Made by a program: the position numbers and the translations under genes. From assembly GCA_030180135.1 (NCBI GenBank), contig CM058231.1:47006235-47070234 (forward strand): a stretch of 64,000 bases of DNA, read 5' to 3'. The notes under the pieces were generated by a model that was not told the origin of the DNA, ran no database searches, and saw nothing but the letters and a program-made list of their open reading frames with translations. Origin of the DNA: Orychophragmus violaceus. Its lineage: Eukaryota; Streptophyta; Magnoliopsida; Brassicales; Brassicaceae. This document shows positions 1-9,793 of the stretch, piece by piece (within the stretch, counting starts at the first letter, position 1; each line of letters starts with the position of its first letter).

Positions 1-176
1 GCTAAACGACAAGGTACGTCTAAGAGGAAAAAGGATGTTCAAAATGAGATGGAACAGAGTGGGAAAAAAGAAGAAAATTGTGTAAGAATGAAGGCGAAAA
101 CCCCTTATGTTTAAATCGTTGAAAGTTTCACATCTCCTAAGCGAGCCAAACCCACATCACCGTTACTGATTTCTCG
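1..176 (+). pseudogene. Upstream remnant of the Ulp1-like MULE gene
   Basis: A lysine-rich reading frame is visible from base 1 (AKRQGTSKRKKDVQNEMEQ) and stops near 115; a second short frame (VESFTSPKRAKPTSPLL) follows. Basic, low-complexity stretches of this kind sit between the N-terminal DUF1985-like part and the C-terminal protease domain in MULE-borne Ulp1 proteins, and the clear Ulp1-gene frame starts right after. I infer that this is the same gene, broken by frame changes. The 5' part of the gene lies outside the window. No motif identifies it alone. Confidence 0.35.
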
Positions 177-320
177 GATCCAGTGGAGGCTGCAAGGCTG
201 AAATCTTCCACTACTGCAATAAACAAGTTGTTAGTCCTAATGGACAAAGAAGCCGCAGTAGGTCACGGGGGTCGTAAGCTTAATCTGGCCCCCAACCTGG
301 TCGACCCATTCTTTGGGAGT

Positions 321-1758
321 TGATAGATTCCTGTCCGAAGCCGTGATGTTTTAGACAGAATCAAATCCCAAAAATGCTCACTTCAAGTCGGCAAGATAAT
401 CCTATGCTCCAAATGGCTCGTGAAGACCCAACAATGAGTATATTAAACTCAAGGCCTGATACTTGCTACGATCCAACAAAGAAGATAGGCGGTGGAAGCT
501 TTAGGATGAAGTTAGTGTAGAACCAATGAAGAGTATGTCAAACTCAACACCTGAACTATTTCAACACTCACAACACTCTTTGGCTTGATAGAATGGTCAC
601 ACAAAAGGTTGCGGAATACCTCTTGATTCACCGGTTTGATATCTTAGATATTACTCACTAAGAAATCGAAATGTTCACAAAGGAACAAAGAGAATCACTC
701 TTTAAACAAAGAAGTTTTTAATCAGAAAAAGGTTGTTTTATTCATATGATTTCGAAGTCTCTTTATAGAAAATAAAGAGATGAAGAGACAAAGAAAATAT
801 GTAGAAAACTAGGAAGAAGTTGTAGAAAACTATGAAGACTTTGACTAAGACCAAAGACCAAACATTAAACTAATGTGAATGACTCTTAGACTACTTTGAC
901 CAAAGAAGTTGTCCTTTGAAGTGCTTGGTCGAATTGATCTTGTTTGGACATGAAATTTAGCTCTTCTTGGGCTTAGGAAAGTATCCTTGATGCCAAACAT
1001 AAGTTTGCAAGCTTCCAATCCAAGTGGGTCTAGCAATCTCCAAGTAATGGACCAAGTTGACCCATTTAGGAAAATGAGATGTATCTTTCCGATCCAATGG
1101 ACTTTGCCTCTGATATTGAGCTTGTTGGAAATCTAAGAGATCAAGGAAGAATCTCCAATTGGTTTCAGGTCCAAATTGTACCTGAGTTGAGCTGGGTGAC
1201 TCAATCTTTGGCTCAGTCGCGGAATAGAACCTCAAGCAGAACCATCGGTTTTTAAAATTCATATCTTTTCCATCTGGACAGATATGGAGGTGATTCCAAT
1301 TCTCACGGCCTCTATGATGAATCAAGAATTCAGTAAAATTAGTTTCATGGCTTAACTCCTTCTGATTCATTTTGAAATCTCCTTTGAACGCTCGCATATC
1401 CAAATCGCGTAAGCTTGAAATGGTCTGAGTTGAAAGTTGCATAACTTCTTCACCATAACTCTGAATTGAGTGATTCTTCTTGGAGATATTCTGAAAATGA
1501 TCTGAGCATATTCTCCAAGTAGTTTCATGTATTGAATCGCCGTGGTTGACAAGATATGAATCAAACAGTAACCATGTGTCTGAACTTGATTCAATAATCT
1601 GAATTGTCGGACCGTCCTTAGCTTTGTTTGGCTTATCGATCATGGGAAGCTTATCCAGATTGTTCAGTTCTTCCTTCACCAGCTCGTATCGACTACCTCG
1701 ACCATCCTCCGAGCTATCCGTGGATTCCTGGTTCGATAAATAACCCCGGAATCTATCA
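321..1758 (-). repeat. 3' LTR (1438 bp) of the 321-5556 element
   Basis: Reads TG...CA on both strands. On the minus strand the part from 1758 to about 770 is U3 and carries the last 267 or so codons of the 913-codon ORF. A TATA-like CTATAAAGAG sits at 759-768 (minus strand), about 190 bp beyond the ORF stop at 957. It differs from the other LTR by about four bases and retains the 46 bp that the other copy lost. Confidence 0.9.
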
Positions 1759-3698
1759 TTCCCCTCCTCTTGAAAAGGATTTGTCCTCAAATCTTGTTCC
1801 CCTACATCAAAAGGAAATGAATTAAGTACACAGAAAAAGATCCAGGAAACAAACAAGTAAGTAATGACAATGAAAGAGCTTGAATTGAAACTTCCTTTGG
1901 CGTTTGAAGTGTCCTTTCTTAAGTACTTCCAGTCCCAATCTTCAGACTGAAAAGTCAGTTGATTGTTCTCCTTGCTTTCTACCTTTTGAGATCGATCCTG
2001 GCTCAAGACTCTCTTTGGTGTATGATCAACTCCCTTGGAAAGAACTCGGCTCATCTTTGTTCTTGAAACAAACTTCTCGACCTGTTTATCCTGTACTTTA
2101 AAAACATCTAAAGAAAACACATCAAATGTGCAAGAGAAATAATCAAACGGTTTCTCCATTTTCAGAAAACCAAAAAAAGGATCCAAATTTCTAAGAAACT
2201 CTTTCAAAGCTTTGTTAAAAGCAACATCAAGTTTAAAACACCAAATATGAAAGAAGCTCTTAACCGTTCTTAACACCAGAAAATTGACTGTTTTGAACAC
2301 AAGCAAAGCTCTTCTTGAAAATGAATTGATCTTTGTAAACTTCAGAAAACTCTTATCAAGATCAAGATCATTCAAATTCGTTTTGCAAAGTTTTAGGAAT
2401 GAGTTTGAGTCCCACAAAATGTTTTCAAAGCATAGTTCAAACTTAGAGAAAGCCTTAACAATTGCAAATTCTTCTTTAGTTCCAAATGACTCAAATGCTT
2501 TCTTTTTCAAAGAAACTTTCAAAGAACCTTCAAACTCACAAAACTTATGAAACATAAAACATTTTGGCGTAAAGAAACTCTCATGTTCAAGTGTTTCAAA
2601 AAGGTGGATCATTTTATCAAAAACAAATCCAGAAACACAAAACTCTTTAGCCTTAGCCAAACCAAAACGTTTTTCTTGAGCAGAGAAAAAGAAAACCAGA
2701 TAAGACTTTGTATCAAGCAATGCAGCTCTCTTACAGTGCTTTGGATTATCATTAGGAAATGACATGAGGGCTAGTTGTGGCATAAAACTGATCGACTGCT
2801 CCAAGACATACTTCTGTGGCAAGCTTTTTTGTGGAAGTCCTTGGCTTGCTCTTCTTTGAATCCATTCTTTGATCGAGTGTTCTCCTGGTCCATAGTCCAC
2901 TTGCTTATCCATACCTTGAATCACTCTTGCCTTTAGGACAGAATCCTTGACATGCTTAACCTGCTCTTTCACATAAAAAAGATTGTTGTGGTTTTGCTCA
3001 AGGAATGAATGAATGGCCGGTTCTAGTACAAGACGGGCAGGTTGTTCCAAATCATAAACCGGTGGTGCTTCCTTTGGTTCCTCCTTTTGTGAGCCTTCAT
3101 CTAAGACCTGTGAAGTAGAGACATGTCTACTCGGTTGCTCCGGTTCAAAACTAGTGAGTTTTTCAGAAGCTTGTTCACTTTTATTCACAAAATCAGAAGA
3201 AGAAGAAGAAGAAATAAGAGAACACTTGGCTCGGTTTGGAATGTTTGGAATGATTTCAGTCTCCAATGGATCTTGTTCAACCGTAGTTGCTTCAGAACAC
3301 GAGCTGGTGGTGTTTCTCTTCATGTGCCTTTCAAACACTTCATCAATCTTCTTTTTCATATCATCAAAACGTTTTTCTCTTTTCAACCGGTTTTGGTGTA
3401 AGCTAGCTTGAAGACTCTTTGGCTCCTCACGGTTGTAGTCATGATCTGCTCTTTCTTTGGCCGGTCTGGATTGTTCTCTACTGCTCTTATTAGGCTTCTC
3501 ACGTGGTTTCTTTTGGCGTGCCTTATCCTGCACACAATAAAACTCATAAAAAGCCGATTGATCTCCATTTCTTAAACTTTTTCGTTTTTCTTTCATCAAG
3601 GCTCTAGATGATGAATAGAAAACTCCTTGGCATGAGTTCTTCTCCTGGTCAGTTCTCCTTTTAAGACCAAACATCTTGTTCCTGCAATCACTTAACAA
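957..3698 (-). CDS. 913-aa uncharacterised retroelement protein, runs from interior into U3
   Basis: I do not recognise the family. The N-terminal 130 residues are strongly basic (runs such as KARQKKPREKPNKSSREQ and KREKRFDDMKKKIDEVFERH), suggesting nucleic-acid binding and a short coiled coil. A Ser-rich segment follows (SSSSSSDF). The middle (about residues 330-560) is rich in Phe, Lys and Leu. A hydrophobic stretch of roughly 20 residues (FIVITYLFVSWIFFCVLNSF, near residue 620) could be a membrane segment. The frame then translates the polypurine tract itself (FQEEGNDRF) and crosses into the LTR; the last 267 or so residues are U3-encoded. There is no CCHC knuckle, no D-S/T-G protease motif and no YxDD. 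Position suggests a Gag-like or accessory protein. It is the longest ORF on its strand here and is open through both segments, but within-element conservation cannot prove it is translated. The ATG at 3698 is the first in frame. Confidence 0.5.
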   Translation of the reverse strand: MLSDCRNKMFGLKRRTDQEKNSCQGVFYSSSRALMKEKRKSLRNGDQSAFYEFYCVQDKARQKKPREKPNKSSREQSRPAKERADHDYNREEPKSLQASLHQNRLKREKRFDDMKKKIDEVFERHMKRNTTSSCSEATTVEQDPLETEIIPNIPNRAKCSLISSSSSSDFVNKSEQASEKLTSFEPEQPSRHVSTSQVLDEGSQKEEPKEAPPVYDLEQPARLVLEPAIHSFLEQNHNNLFYVKEQVKHVKDSVLKARVIQGMDKQVDYGPGEHSIKEWIQRRASQGLPQKSLPQKYVLEQSISFMPQLALMSFPNDNPKHCKRAALLDTKSYLVFFFSAQEKRFGLAKAKEFCVSGFVFDKMIHLFETLEHESFFTPKCFMFHKFCEFEGSLKVSLKKKAFESFGTKEEFAIVKAFSKFELCFENILWDSNSFLKLCKTNLNDLDLDKSFLKFTKINSFSRRALLVFKTVNFLVLRTVKSFFHIWCFKLDVAFNKALKEFLRNLDPFFGFLKMEKPFDYFSCTFDVFSLDVFKVQDKQVEKFVSRTKMSRVLSKGVDHTPKRVLSQDRSQKVESKENNQLTFQSEDWDWKYLRKDTSNAKGSFNSSSFIVITYLFVSWIFFCVLNSFPFDVGEQDLRTNPFQEEGNDRFRGYLSNQESTDSSEDGRGSRYELVKEELNNLDKLPMIDKPNKAKDGPTIQIIESSSDTWLLFDSYLVNHGDSIHETTWRICSDHFQNISKKNHSIQSYGEEVMQLSTQTISSLRDLDMRAFKGDFKMNQKELSHETNFTEFLIHHRGRENWNHLHICPDGKDMNFKNRWFCLRFYSATEPKIESPSSTQVQFGPETNWRFFLDLLDFQQAQYQRQSPLDRKDTSHFPKWVNLVHYLEIARPTWIGSLQTYVWHQGYFPKPKKS
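1759..1772 (-). other. Polypurine tract of the 321-5556 element
   Basis: On the minus strand AAGAGGAGGGGAA abuts the TGATAG start of the 3' LTR. This is the plus-strand primer for reverse transcription. It is in frame inside the 913-codon ORF. Confidence 0.85.
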
Positions 3699-4150
3699 AC
3701 AAATCAGAGAAACAAAACAATCCTCACTTTCTCTCTTGTGTTTCTCTCAAAGTGTTTGAACTCTCAATCAAATGACTCTCCAGTGATTTTCTCTAAGTTC
3801 CAGAGGAACTAACAATCAATCTCAGTGCTTTTCTCCAAAGAAATCAATGGCAAATCAAGAGAAGAAGAAGAAGATAGACAGATTGCAAGATTTTCTTCGG
3901 AAACCGATTGACCAAAACCCTTAGATCCGATTTCTCCTGGATCTGAACCGATTTCTCCTGGTTCTTATACTTTTTTTCTTTTTCTTTTTTTGAATCTTAT
4001 CTTTGAGGCTACTAGCACTCTTTTTTTTTTTTTTTGAATAGGGTAGGCTCGGTTCCCTTACAAAAGATAGACAGAGAAGAAGTGTTTATAAATAGAAGAA
4101 GATGAAGAGATGAGAAGATGAAAAGATAGAGTACCGAACTTGGAAGTGTG
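3699..4150 (-). other. 5' leader of the 321-5556 element
   Basis: Between the PBS and the ATG at 3698. It holds long minus-strand purine tracts (plus-strand T runs near 3968-3990 and 4021-4036). No ORF or motif of note is visible. Confidence 0.5.
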
Positions 4151-4162
4151 GCTCTGATACCA
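4151..4162 (-). other. Primer-binding site, initiator-Met tRNA
   Basis: Minus-strand TGGTATCAGAGC, complementary to the 3' end of plant tRNA-iMet, lies 2 bases inside the LTR boundary at 4165. It shows that the right-hand LTR is the 5' LTR. Confidence 0.92.
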
Positions 4163-4164
4163 CT

Positions 4165-5556
4165 TGATAGATTCCTGTCCGAAGCCGTGATGTTTTAGAC
4201 AGAATCAAATCCCAAAAATGCTCACTTCAAGTCGGCAAGATAATCCTATGCTCCAAATGGCTCGTGAAGACCCAACAATGAGTATATTAAACTCAAGGCC
4301 TGATACTTGCTACGATCCAACAAAGAAGATAGGCGGTGGAAGCTTTAGGATGAAGTTAGTGTAGAACCAATGAAGAGTATGTCAAACTCAACACCTGAAC
4401 TATTTCAACACTCACAACACTCTTTGGCTTGATAGAATGGTCACACAAAAGGTTGCGGAATACCTCTTGATTCACCGGTTTGATATCTTAGATATTACTC
4501 ACTAAGAAATCGAAATGTTCACAAAGGAACAAAGAGAATCACTCTCTAAACAAAGAAGTTTTTAATCAGAAAAAGGTTGTTTTATTCATATGATTTCGAA
4601 GTCTCTTTATAGGAAATAAAGAGATGAAGAGACAAAGAAAATATGTAGAAAACTAGGAAGAAGTTGTAGAAAACTATGAAGACTTTGACTAAGACCAAAG
4701 ACCAAACATTAAACTAATGTGAATGACTCTTAGACTACTTTGACCAAAGAAGTTGTCCTTTGAAGTGTTTGGTCGAATTGATCTTGTTTGGACATGAAAT
4801 TTAGCTCTTCTTGGGCTTAGGAAAGTATCCTTGATGCCAAACATAAGTTTGCAAGCTTCCAATCCAAGTGGGTCTAGCAATCTCCAAGTAATGGACCAAG
4901 TTGACCCATTTAGGAAAATGAGATGTATCTTTCCGATCCAATGGACTTTGCCTCTGATATTGAGCTTGTTGGAAATCTAAGAGATCAAGGAAGAATCTCC
5001 AATTGGTTTCAGGTCCAAATTGTACCTGAGTTGAGCTGGGTGACTCAATCTTTGGCTCAGTCGCGGAATAGAACCTCAAGCAGAACCATCGGTTTTTAAA
5101 ATTCATATCTTTTCCATCTGGACAGATATGGAGGTGATTCCAATTCTCACGGCCTCTATGATGAATCAAGAATTCAGTAAAATTAGTTTCATGGCTTAAC
5201 TCCTTCTGATTCATTTTGAAATCTCCTTTGAAAGTTGCATAACTTCTTCACCATAACTCTGAATTGAGTGATTCTTCTTGGAGATATTCTGAAAATGATC
5301 TGAGCATATTCTCCAAGTAGTTTCATGTATTGAATCGCCGTGGTTGAGAAGATATGAATCAAACAGTAACCATGTGTCTGAACTTGATTCAATAATCTGA
5401 ATTGTCGGACCGTCCTTAGCTTTGTTTGGCTTATCGATCATGGGAAGCTTATCCAGATTGTTCAGTTCTTCCTTCACCAGCTCGTATCGACTACCTCGAC
5501 CATCCTCCGAGCTATCCGTGGATTCCTGGTTCGATAAATAACCCCGGAATCTATCA
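4165..5556 (-). repeat. 5' LTR (1392 bp) of the 321-5556 element
   Basis: Near-identical to 321-1758 except for loss of 46 bp after about 5232, at a TTTGAA/GTTGAA microhomology, and about four substitutions. The deletion shifts the frame of the U3-encoded segment, so here it appears as two overlapping ORFs (5211-5477 and 4801-5214). The TATA-like CTATAAAGAG is at about 4604-4613, minus strand. Confidence 0.9.
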
Positions 5557-5844
5557 GGAGTTCAGCTGTGAAATGCATTATGTACGGCGTACATCCGTCG
5601 CTAAGTCTTTACGATCCGTTTGAGAAGGTGGATGGAAACAAACTTAATCGTCTCGATCATTGTACTATCTTATTTTCGTGGAAGATCTAGTTGTTTTATA
5701 ACATTTCTTTCATCATATTAGGGATAATTCTTTCTACCTTGAAATCATGACACCTAAAGTGGTTTAGCAAACTGAAGAATACGGGTGGCTGCACGAAGGG
5801 GTAAAAAATTTGAATCCATTGTATTTTAGTACGTGTATTTATCG

Positions 5845-5974
5845 TAGACTTGGTTCTTGAATACTTTTGACGATGGGGTAGACTTATTACTTTCTTAGAC
5901 GATAGCTGCAAAAACGATATGGTAGACTTAATATCAGACTATGGTAGACTTAATACATAGTATGGTAGACTTAT
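5845..5974 (+). repeat. TAGACTT motif cluster, upstream (probable intron)
   Basis: TAGACTT occurs at 5845-5851, 5879-5885, 5923-5929, 5945-5951 and 5966-5972, usually as GTAGACTTA. The cluster lies wholly in the non-coding stretch before the Ulp1 catalytic exon. Five hits in 130 bp is far above chance for a 7-mer. Confidence 0.7.
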
Positions 5975-6767
5975 ACCCTATACCCTCTATTTTGCAGCAT
6001 CTCGCAGCTGCAATGCATATGTTTAGGCAAAGGTCTTTGAGAAAACCTAGTCCTTTCCGAAGTGAGAGGACTGCTTTCCTTGATCTGTGGTTTACAAGTT
6101 TATGGTGTTATGAATACGAGAGGGAGTTTAAAGGGAATGAAAAGAAGTGGGTCTTCGGCCGGGGCTATTTTGATGTCTACAATGGTATAAGTCCAACTTT
6201 CGCAGCTATAAGAAATAAATGGGTGGAAGATGTGGATTACTTGTACATCGCCTATTACATTGAAGGAAGGCATTGGGTAGCTGTGGTGATAAACTTAGTG
6301 CAGCAGAAAGTGAAGGTGTACGATAGCATGCACACTTGGAAAAGCGATCAAGTCATCTACGACTCATGCAAGACATATACTAGGATGATTCCCACTTTGA
6401 TGAGGGCCATGGTACCCCTTGACCTGAAGAAGAAGAATATGAGTTTGGGTGCATTCAAGATATATAGGGTGAAGACTATTCCTCAAAAGCACCAAAGTGG
6501 TGATTAAGGTGTGTACACATTGAAGTACATTCAGTGTTTAGCCCTCGGTCATGTGATGGAAGGCCTTAGTGACAGTACCATTGCAGAGATTAGACTCAAA
6601 CTAGCTGATGAGATCTTCGATGAGGTTCCCGCAGAGCAAACTACACAGTTCTCAGATCCATACCTTCGAAATAAAGAGGCTAGCTAAATAGGATTGCAGA
6701 CAGATTCTGAAAATGAAACTACTAACCAAATATAGGTTAGCTTTTGACAAGACCTTTTGTAACCGCA

Positions 6768-6987
6768 GTAGACTTATTATAATGTTGCAGTAGACTTGTA
6801 CTACTAATTATGATGTATTCGGGTTTCTGTTGTAAATGTGCTAGCACATGGTTTTTTGCCTAATCCAATTGATGTAGACTTTGGAGTAACGTATAAAGTC
6901 TACAGCATTTGGATTAACAAGAGATAAGTGTAATGAAAATATTTTTTGTTGTACATTATAGACTTATGTTAAAATGGCAGACTTATA
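6768..6987 (+). repeat. TAGACTT motif cluster, downstream of the Ulp1 exon
   Basis: Further copies at 6769-6775, 6791-6797, 6875-6881, 6959-6965, one on the minus strand near 6897-6903 (AAGTCTAC), and CAGACTTAT near 6978. The 690-bp exon between the two clusters has none. This lies in the convergent intergenic gap between the Ulp1-like and transposase genes, which otherwise holds no ORF I would support. Confidence 0.65.
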
Positions 6988-7028
6988 CAACGATAATAAC
7001 AGATAATCATGCGATAAAAACCAATACA

Positions 7029-9002
7029 TTAACCATTAAAACGTACAGGAAGGGTAATGCAGAGAACATCAAATTCATTAAGATTTACAGGTTGTACAAT
7101 TGTGGCCGGTTTGTAGAGATTTAGAATATTGTGGCACTTTCCTAGGACGTTTCCTTGCCATTGCCACCTCCAATTCACCCTTAATCCTCGATTTTTTTGG
7201 CCTTCCTGTGGTTGACGGACGTTGGGAGGGTCACATACTTTCTCGGCCACATCTTCAGGTACATGTAGTATAACATCTCGAGGCTTGATACCCATTGAAT
7301 ACGCGTTCACCAGGTAGGAGGCATGATAATATGGATGGCATAATGAGATTGTTGAAATTTGTGCGGCCTCCACTGCAGCAATGGCATGTACACAAGGGAT
7401 CTTATCTATGTCAAACTTAAGGCAACTACACGTTTTCTGTGTCAAGTTGACAATAAAGAATACTCTCCCATAACTTGAGATTGATCATCATCTACCGGTT
7501 GCACTGTGAGTAACTTAGCTTGCTCGACGCGCTCCTAAAATAAAACCAACGTCAGGACATTAAGAATTGTAGCAATTAATGTTAAAGTCACAAAGTTATA
7601 CCTTTAGTAGTTTTTCTACTCCAGCAGTTAGAACTGTAGTCATCTGACTCGCTCTTTTGCTTCTTGTTGCAAACCATCTAGTTAACATATTCCTAACTTC
7701 ATCTAGTAGTTACACAATAGGAGAGCTTCGTGCATGAGAAATAGCTTTTTATCGACTCAGAAATGTTACTGTTACTGGTCGTAAAATTGTACCTATCCCC
7801 GGGGAAGTGTACACAAGCCCACAATTGAACATCTGCTTTTTCCAAATATCCATGAAGTTCCGGATTCAGAGCAAGAATTTGCTCGTAGAAGTAATTGAAC
7901 CTGCTAGCATATGTGAACTAGCTGCCTGCTTCACTAATTTAAATAAACCAACGCCTCTGAATTTCAGCAAGATGTTTTTATGCAAGTGATATGTACAGAT
8001 ACCACGCGAAGAGAGAGGATATACAGTCGCTATTCCTTTTCATATAGCGCTATGTCTATCCGATATAATAGCAAGTCCTTTATCATTCGGGATAACTCGA
8101 TATAATTGCCTAAAGAACCATTCCCAAGATTCTTCATTTTCAGTATCAACGACTGCAAAAGCTAATGGGAATATGTTGAAATTTCCATCTTGCGTTGTGG
8201 CAATCAGTAGTGTACCTTTGTATGGTCCTTGCAAAAATGTCCCGTCCACAACAACTACTTTCCTCATAAACGGGAAACCGTTTATTGATGCTCCAAATGC
8301 AATGAAAAGAGACTTGAACCTATTCTCCGCATCAATCTTGAGCTTTGTGTAAGTCCCCTATTAGCTCGCCTTATTTGGTATAAGTACAAATGAATGTCTT
8401 GATAACCATCTTTGGAAGTTCTAAAAGATATCTCTCTTGCAAATTTCAAAATACGATGTGTCTTCCAATACTTCATCTGAAAATAAATGATCAGCTATTT
8501 ATGTCTGTGGACACAGTTGAAGTAAGTCTACAGTATAGATATAACTCTGCAATATCGACAATTTTGGACACTTCAAATAATTTTACATACCTTCATCCCA
8601 TATCGCTTCTTTAAGGCATCAAAAACAACAATTGGCAAGACTTTTCGGCCAAGACCACCGACAAAGTCTTTGTATACGGCCGACGATATCTGGAGTTGCT
8701 TTACGAGCACGAATTGAACGCTCTGTGATCGAGCAAGTATGTTCCGGTACGTATACCTTTATGTGAAATTTTGGAGAATCTCCAATTGTTGATGCCCGCA
8801 CTCTCCATTGGCAGCCTTTAACACATCATTTGACGGTATATACAGTCGTGGTCGAATACCCGACATTAAAGACAAATTTCTTGACTACCGTTAGCAACTT
8901 CAACCTTGTCTCCAACTCCTCATTCGTGTCGTACTGTTGCCCTACCGCTAGTTCTAGTTTACGAACTTCTATATTCAGAAAGTCTGCTGGAGACCTATAC
9001 GA
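7029..9002 (-). pseudogene. MULE (MuDR-type) transposase, decayed
   Basis: Cut-and-paste DDE transposase of a Mutator-like element. Reading down the minus strand from 9002: a MuDR N-terminal domain (VGQQYDTNEELE...GCQWRVRASTIGDSP, about 8930-8750) with an internal TGA near 8836; a segment ending in IVVFDALKKRYGMK reached only after a frameshift near 8690; KYWKTHRILKFAREISF (about 8470); another frameshift near 8350; then the catalytic core MRKVVVVDGTFLQGPYKG with its first Asp at 8244-8246, and IISDRH with the second Asp at 8058-8060, stopped by TGA at 8040-8042. Decayed downstream sequence includes a plausible intron (about 7541-7603) and a SWIM zinc finger, CSCLKFDIDKIPCVHAIAA, near 7370-7430. 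At least three lesions abolish function. It converges on the Ulp1-like gene, the usual arrangement in Ulp1-carrying MULEs. The 5' end meets the satellite at about 9003. Confidence 0.85.
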
Positions 9003-9379
9003 AGTTCTGGCGGTATTAATTTAACAACCGTAAATATATAAATTTAAAAAAATTTAGTTCATGAAAAAAATGCAAGTAATATAATAAAAGTGTTTTGTCT
9101 TTTATCTTTTAAAAATAAACAATTTGTAGCGTATGCGGCATATCCTAAAAACTTACAAAAGAATAAGAATAAGTTACATGTTTGTTTATGAATGATAGAT
9201 CATGAATTAAACCAACTGATATAAACAATGAACAAATTAAGTTTTTTCTGTTTTATATGTATTTAGCTATCTTCCGATGGATCTCCAAGGACTTTATTTT
9301 CTGAACATTTAAAGGGCCAAAAGCGTAACATGCAACATTTTTAGCTTCCGTTGGAAATTTCTGATGTATTTCTGACGAC

Positions 9380-9793
9380 CCCAGATATTTACCGCAAATG
9401 TGCCTGCCACCTAAACATTTTGTCGATTTTACGGGGATATATGTTCAATTTCGCTAGCGACTTCAGAAATACGATCCATTTATTCTTGCTTCACAAGCGG
9501 ACCAATTTTGCTACGTTCGATATCCTCATATTAGAAACAAGCAGGACCCTTGAATGACAGTGACGTTGATAACTCAATAGGAAGGATAACTGGTGTTCCT
9601 GATCACGATCCTCTGCAGGAAAAAAGCAATTGGTAAACTATGTTTGATCAAGCATTCTCTCGAACTTGATCTTGTGGTTGATTTCACCAAAGATTGAGAT
9701 TACGATATATGTGAGGTAACTGAAGAAGAGATTGGAGAATTTGACAAAGATTCTAGTTTAGCTAATTTAGATTATTCATCGGATTCAAAGTAA
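9380..9793 (+). pseudogene. TNP2 (En/Spm CACTA transposase) C-terminal fragment, unit 1
   Basis: TNP2-like proteins are CACTA transposases; the fragment resembles their C-terminal DUF4216-type region. Across shifted frames one reads a CxPPKHFVDFTGIYV-like start, an ILASQADQFxYIRYPH motif, DPW, and an acidic tail ending near SDYSSDS. In this unit the frame changes and stops several times. The preserved order of motifs in every unit shows one decayed ancestor. Confidence 0.7.

Larger units (their letters stand above)
316..5561 (-). mobile_element. Complete non-autonomous LTR retrotransposon with 5-bp TSD
   Basis: Two long direct repeats (321-1758 and 4165-5556) begin TGATAGATTCC and end GGAATCTATCA, an 11-bp terminal inverted repeat. 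The flanks carry a perfect 5-bp duplication GGAGT (316-320 and 5557-5561). A primer-binding site and polypurine tract fix the orientation as minus. The 2.4-kb interior has no protease, integrase, RT or RNase H, so mobilisation must have been in trans. I count about 4 substitutions plus one 46-bp indel between LTRs (about 0.3% substitutions), meaning a recent insertion. It landed in an exon of the Ulp1-like gene. Superfamily is not determinable without pol. Confidence 0.92.
177..6687 (+). pseudogene. Ulp1-like (C48) cysteine protease gene of a MULE, disrupted
   Basis: Ulp1/SENP-type proteases cleave SUMO-like modifiers; plant MULEs often carry a captured copy next to the transposase. One frame runs 177-320, is cut by the 321-5556 LTR element, and resumes in phase at 5562 after the second TSD copy, ending near 5688. 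A probable intron follows, with acceptor TTTGCAG at 5991-5997. The catalytic exon runs 5998-6687. It shows the catalytic His in GRHWVAVV (codon 6271-6273) and Asp in KVYDS (6322-6324). At the expected catalytic Cys of GDCGVYTLKY there is a TAA stop (6505-6507), after which the frame continues without interruption to TAA at 6685-6687. The gene is therefore dead twice: by insertion and by loss of the nucleophile. An ATG at 5941 is open in frame but lies in the presumed intron, so I do not take it as the start. Family assignment is firm; substrate is unknown. Confidence 0.8.

Noticed and set aside
2284..2762. Plus-strand ORFs at 1904-2762 and 3123-3411
   Set aside because: Shadows of the 913-codon minus-strand ORF with no independent motif.
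5941..5997. ATG at 5941 as start of the Ulp1-like protein
   Set aside because: Bases 5941-5990 are TAGACTT motif repeats before a good splice acceptor at 5991-5997; homology to the protease begins after it.
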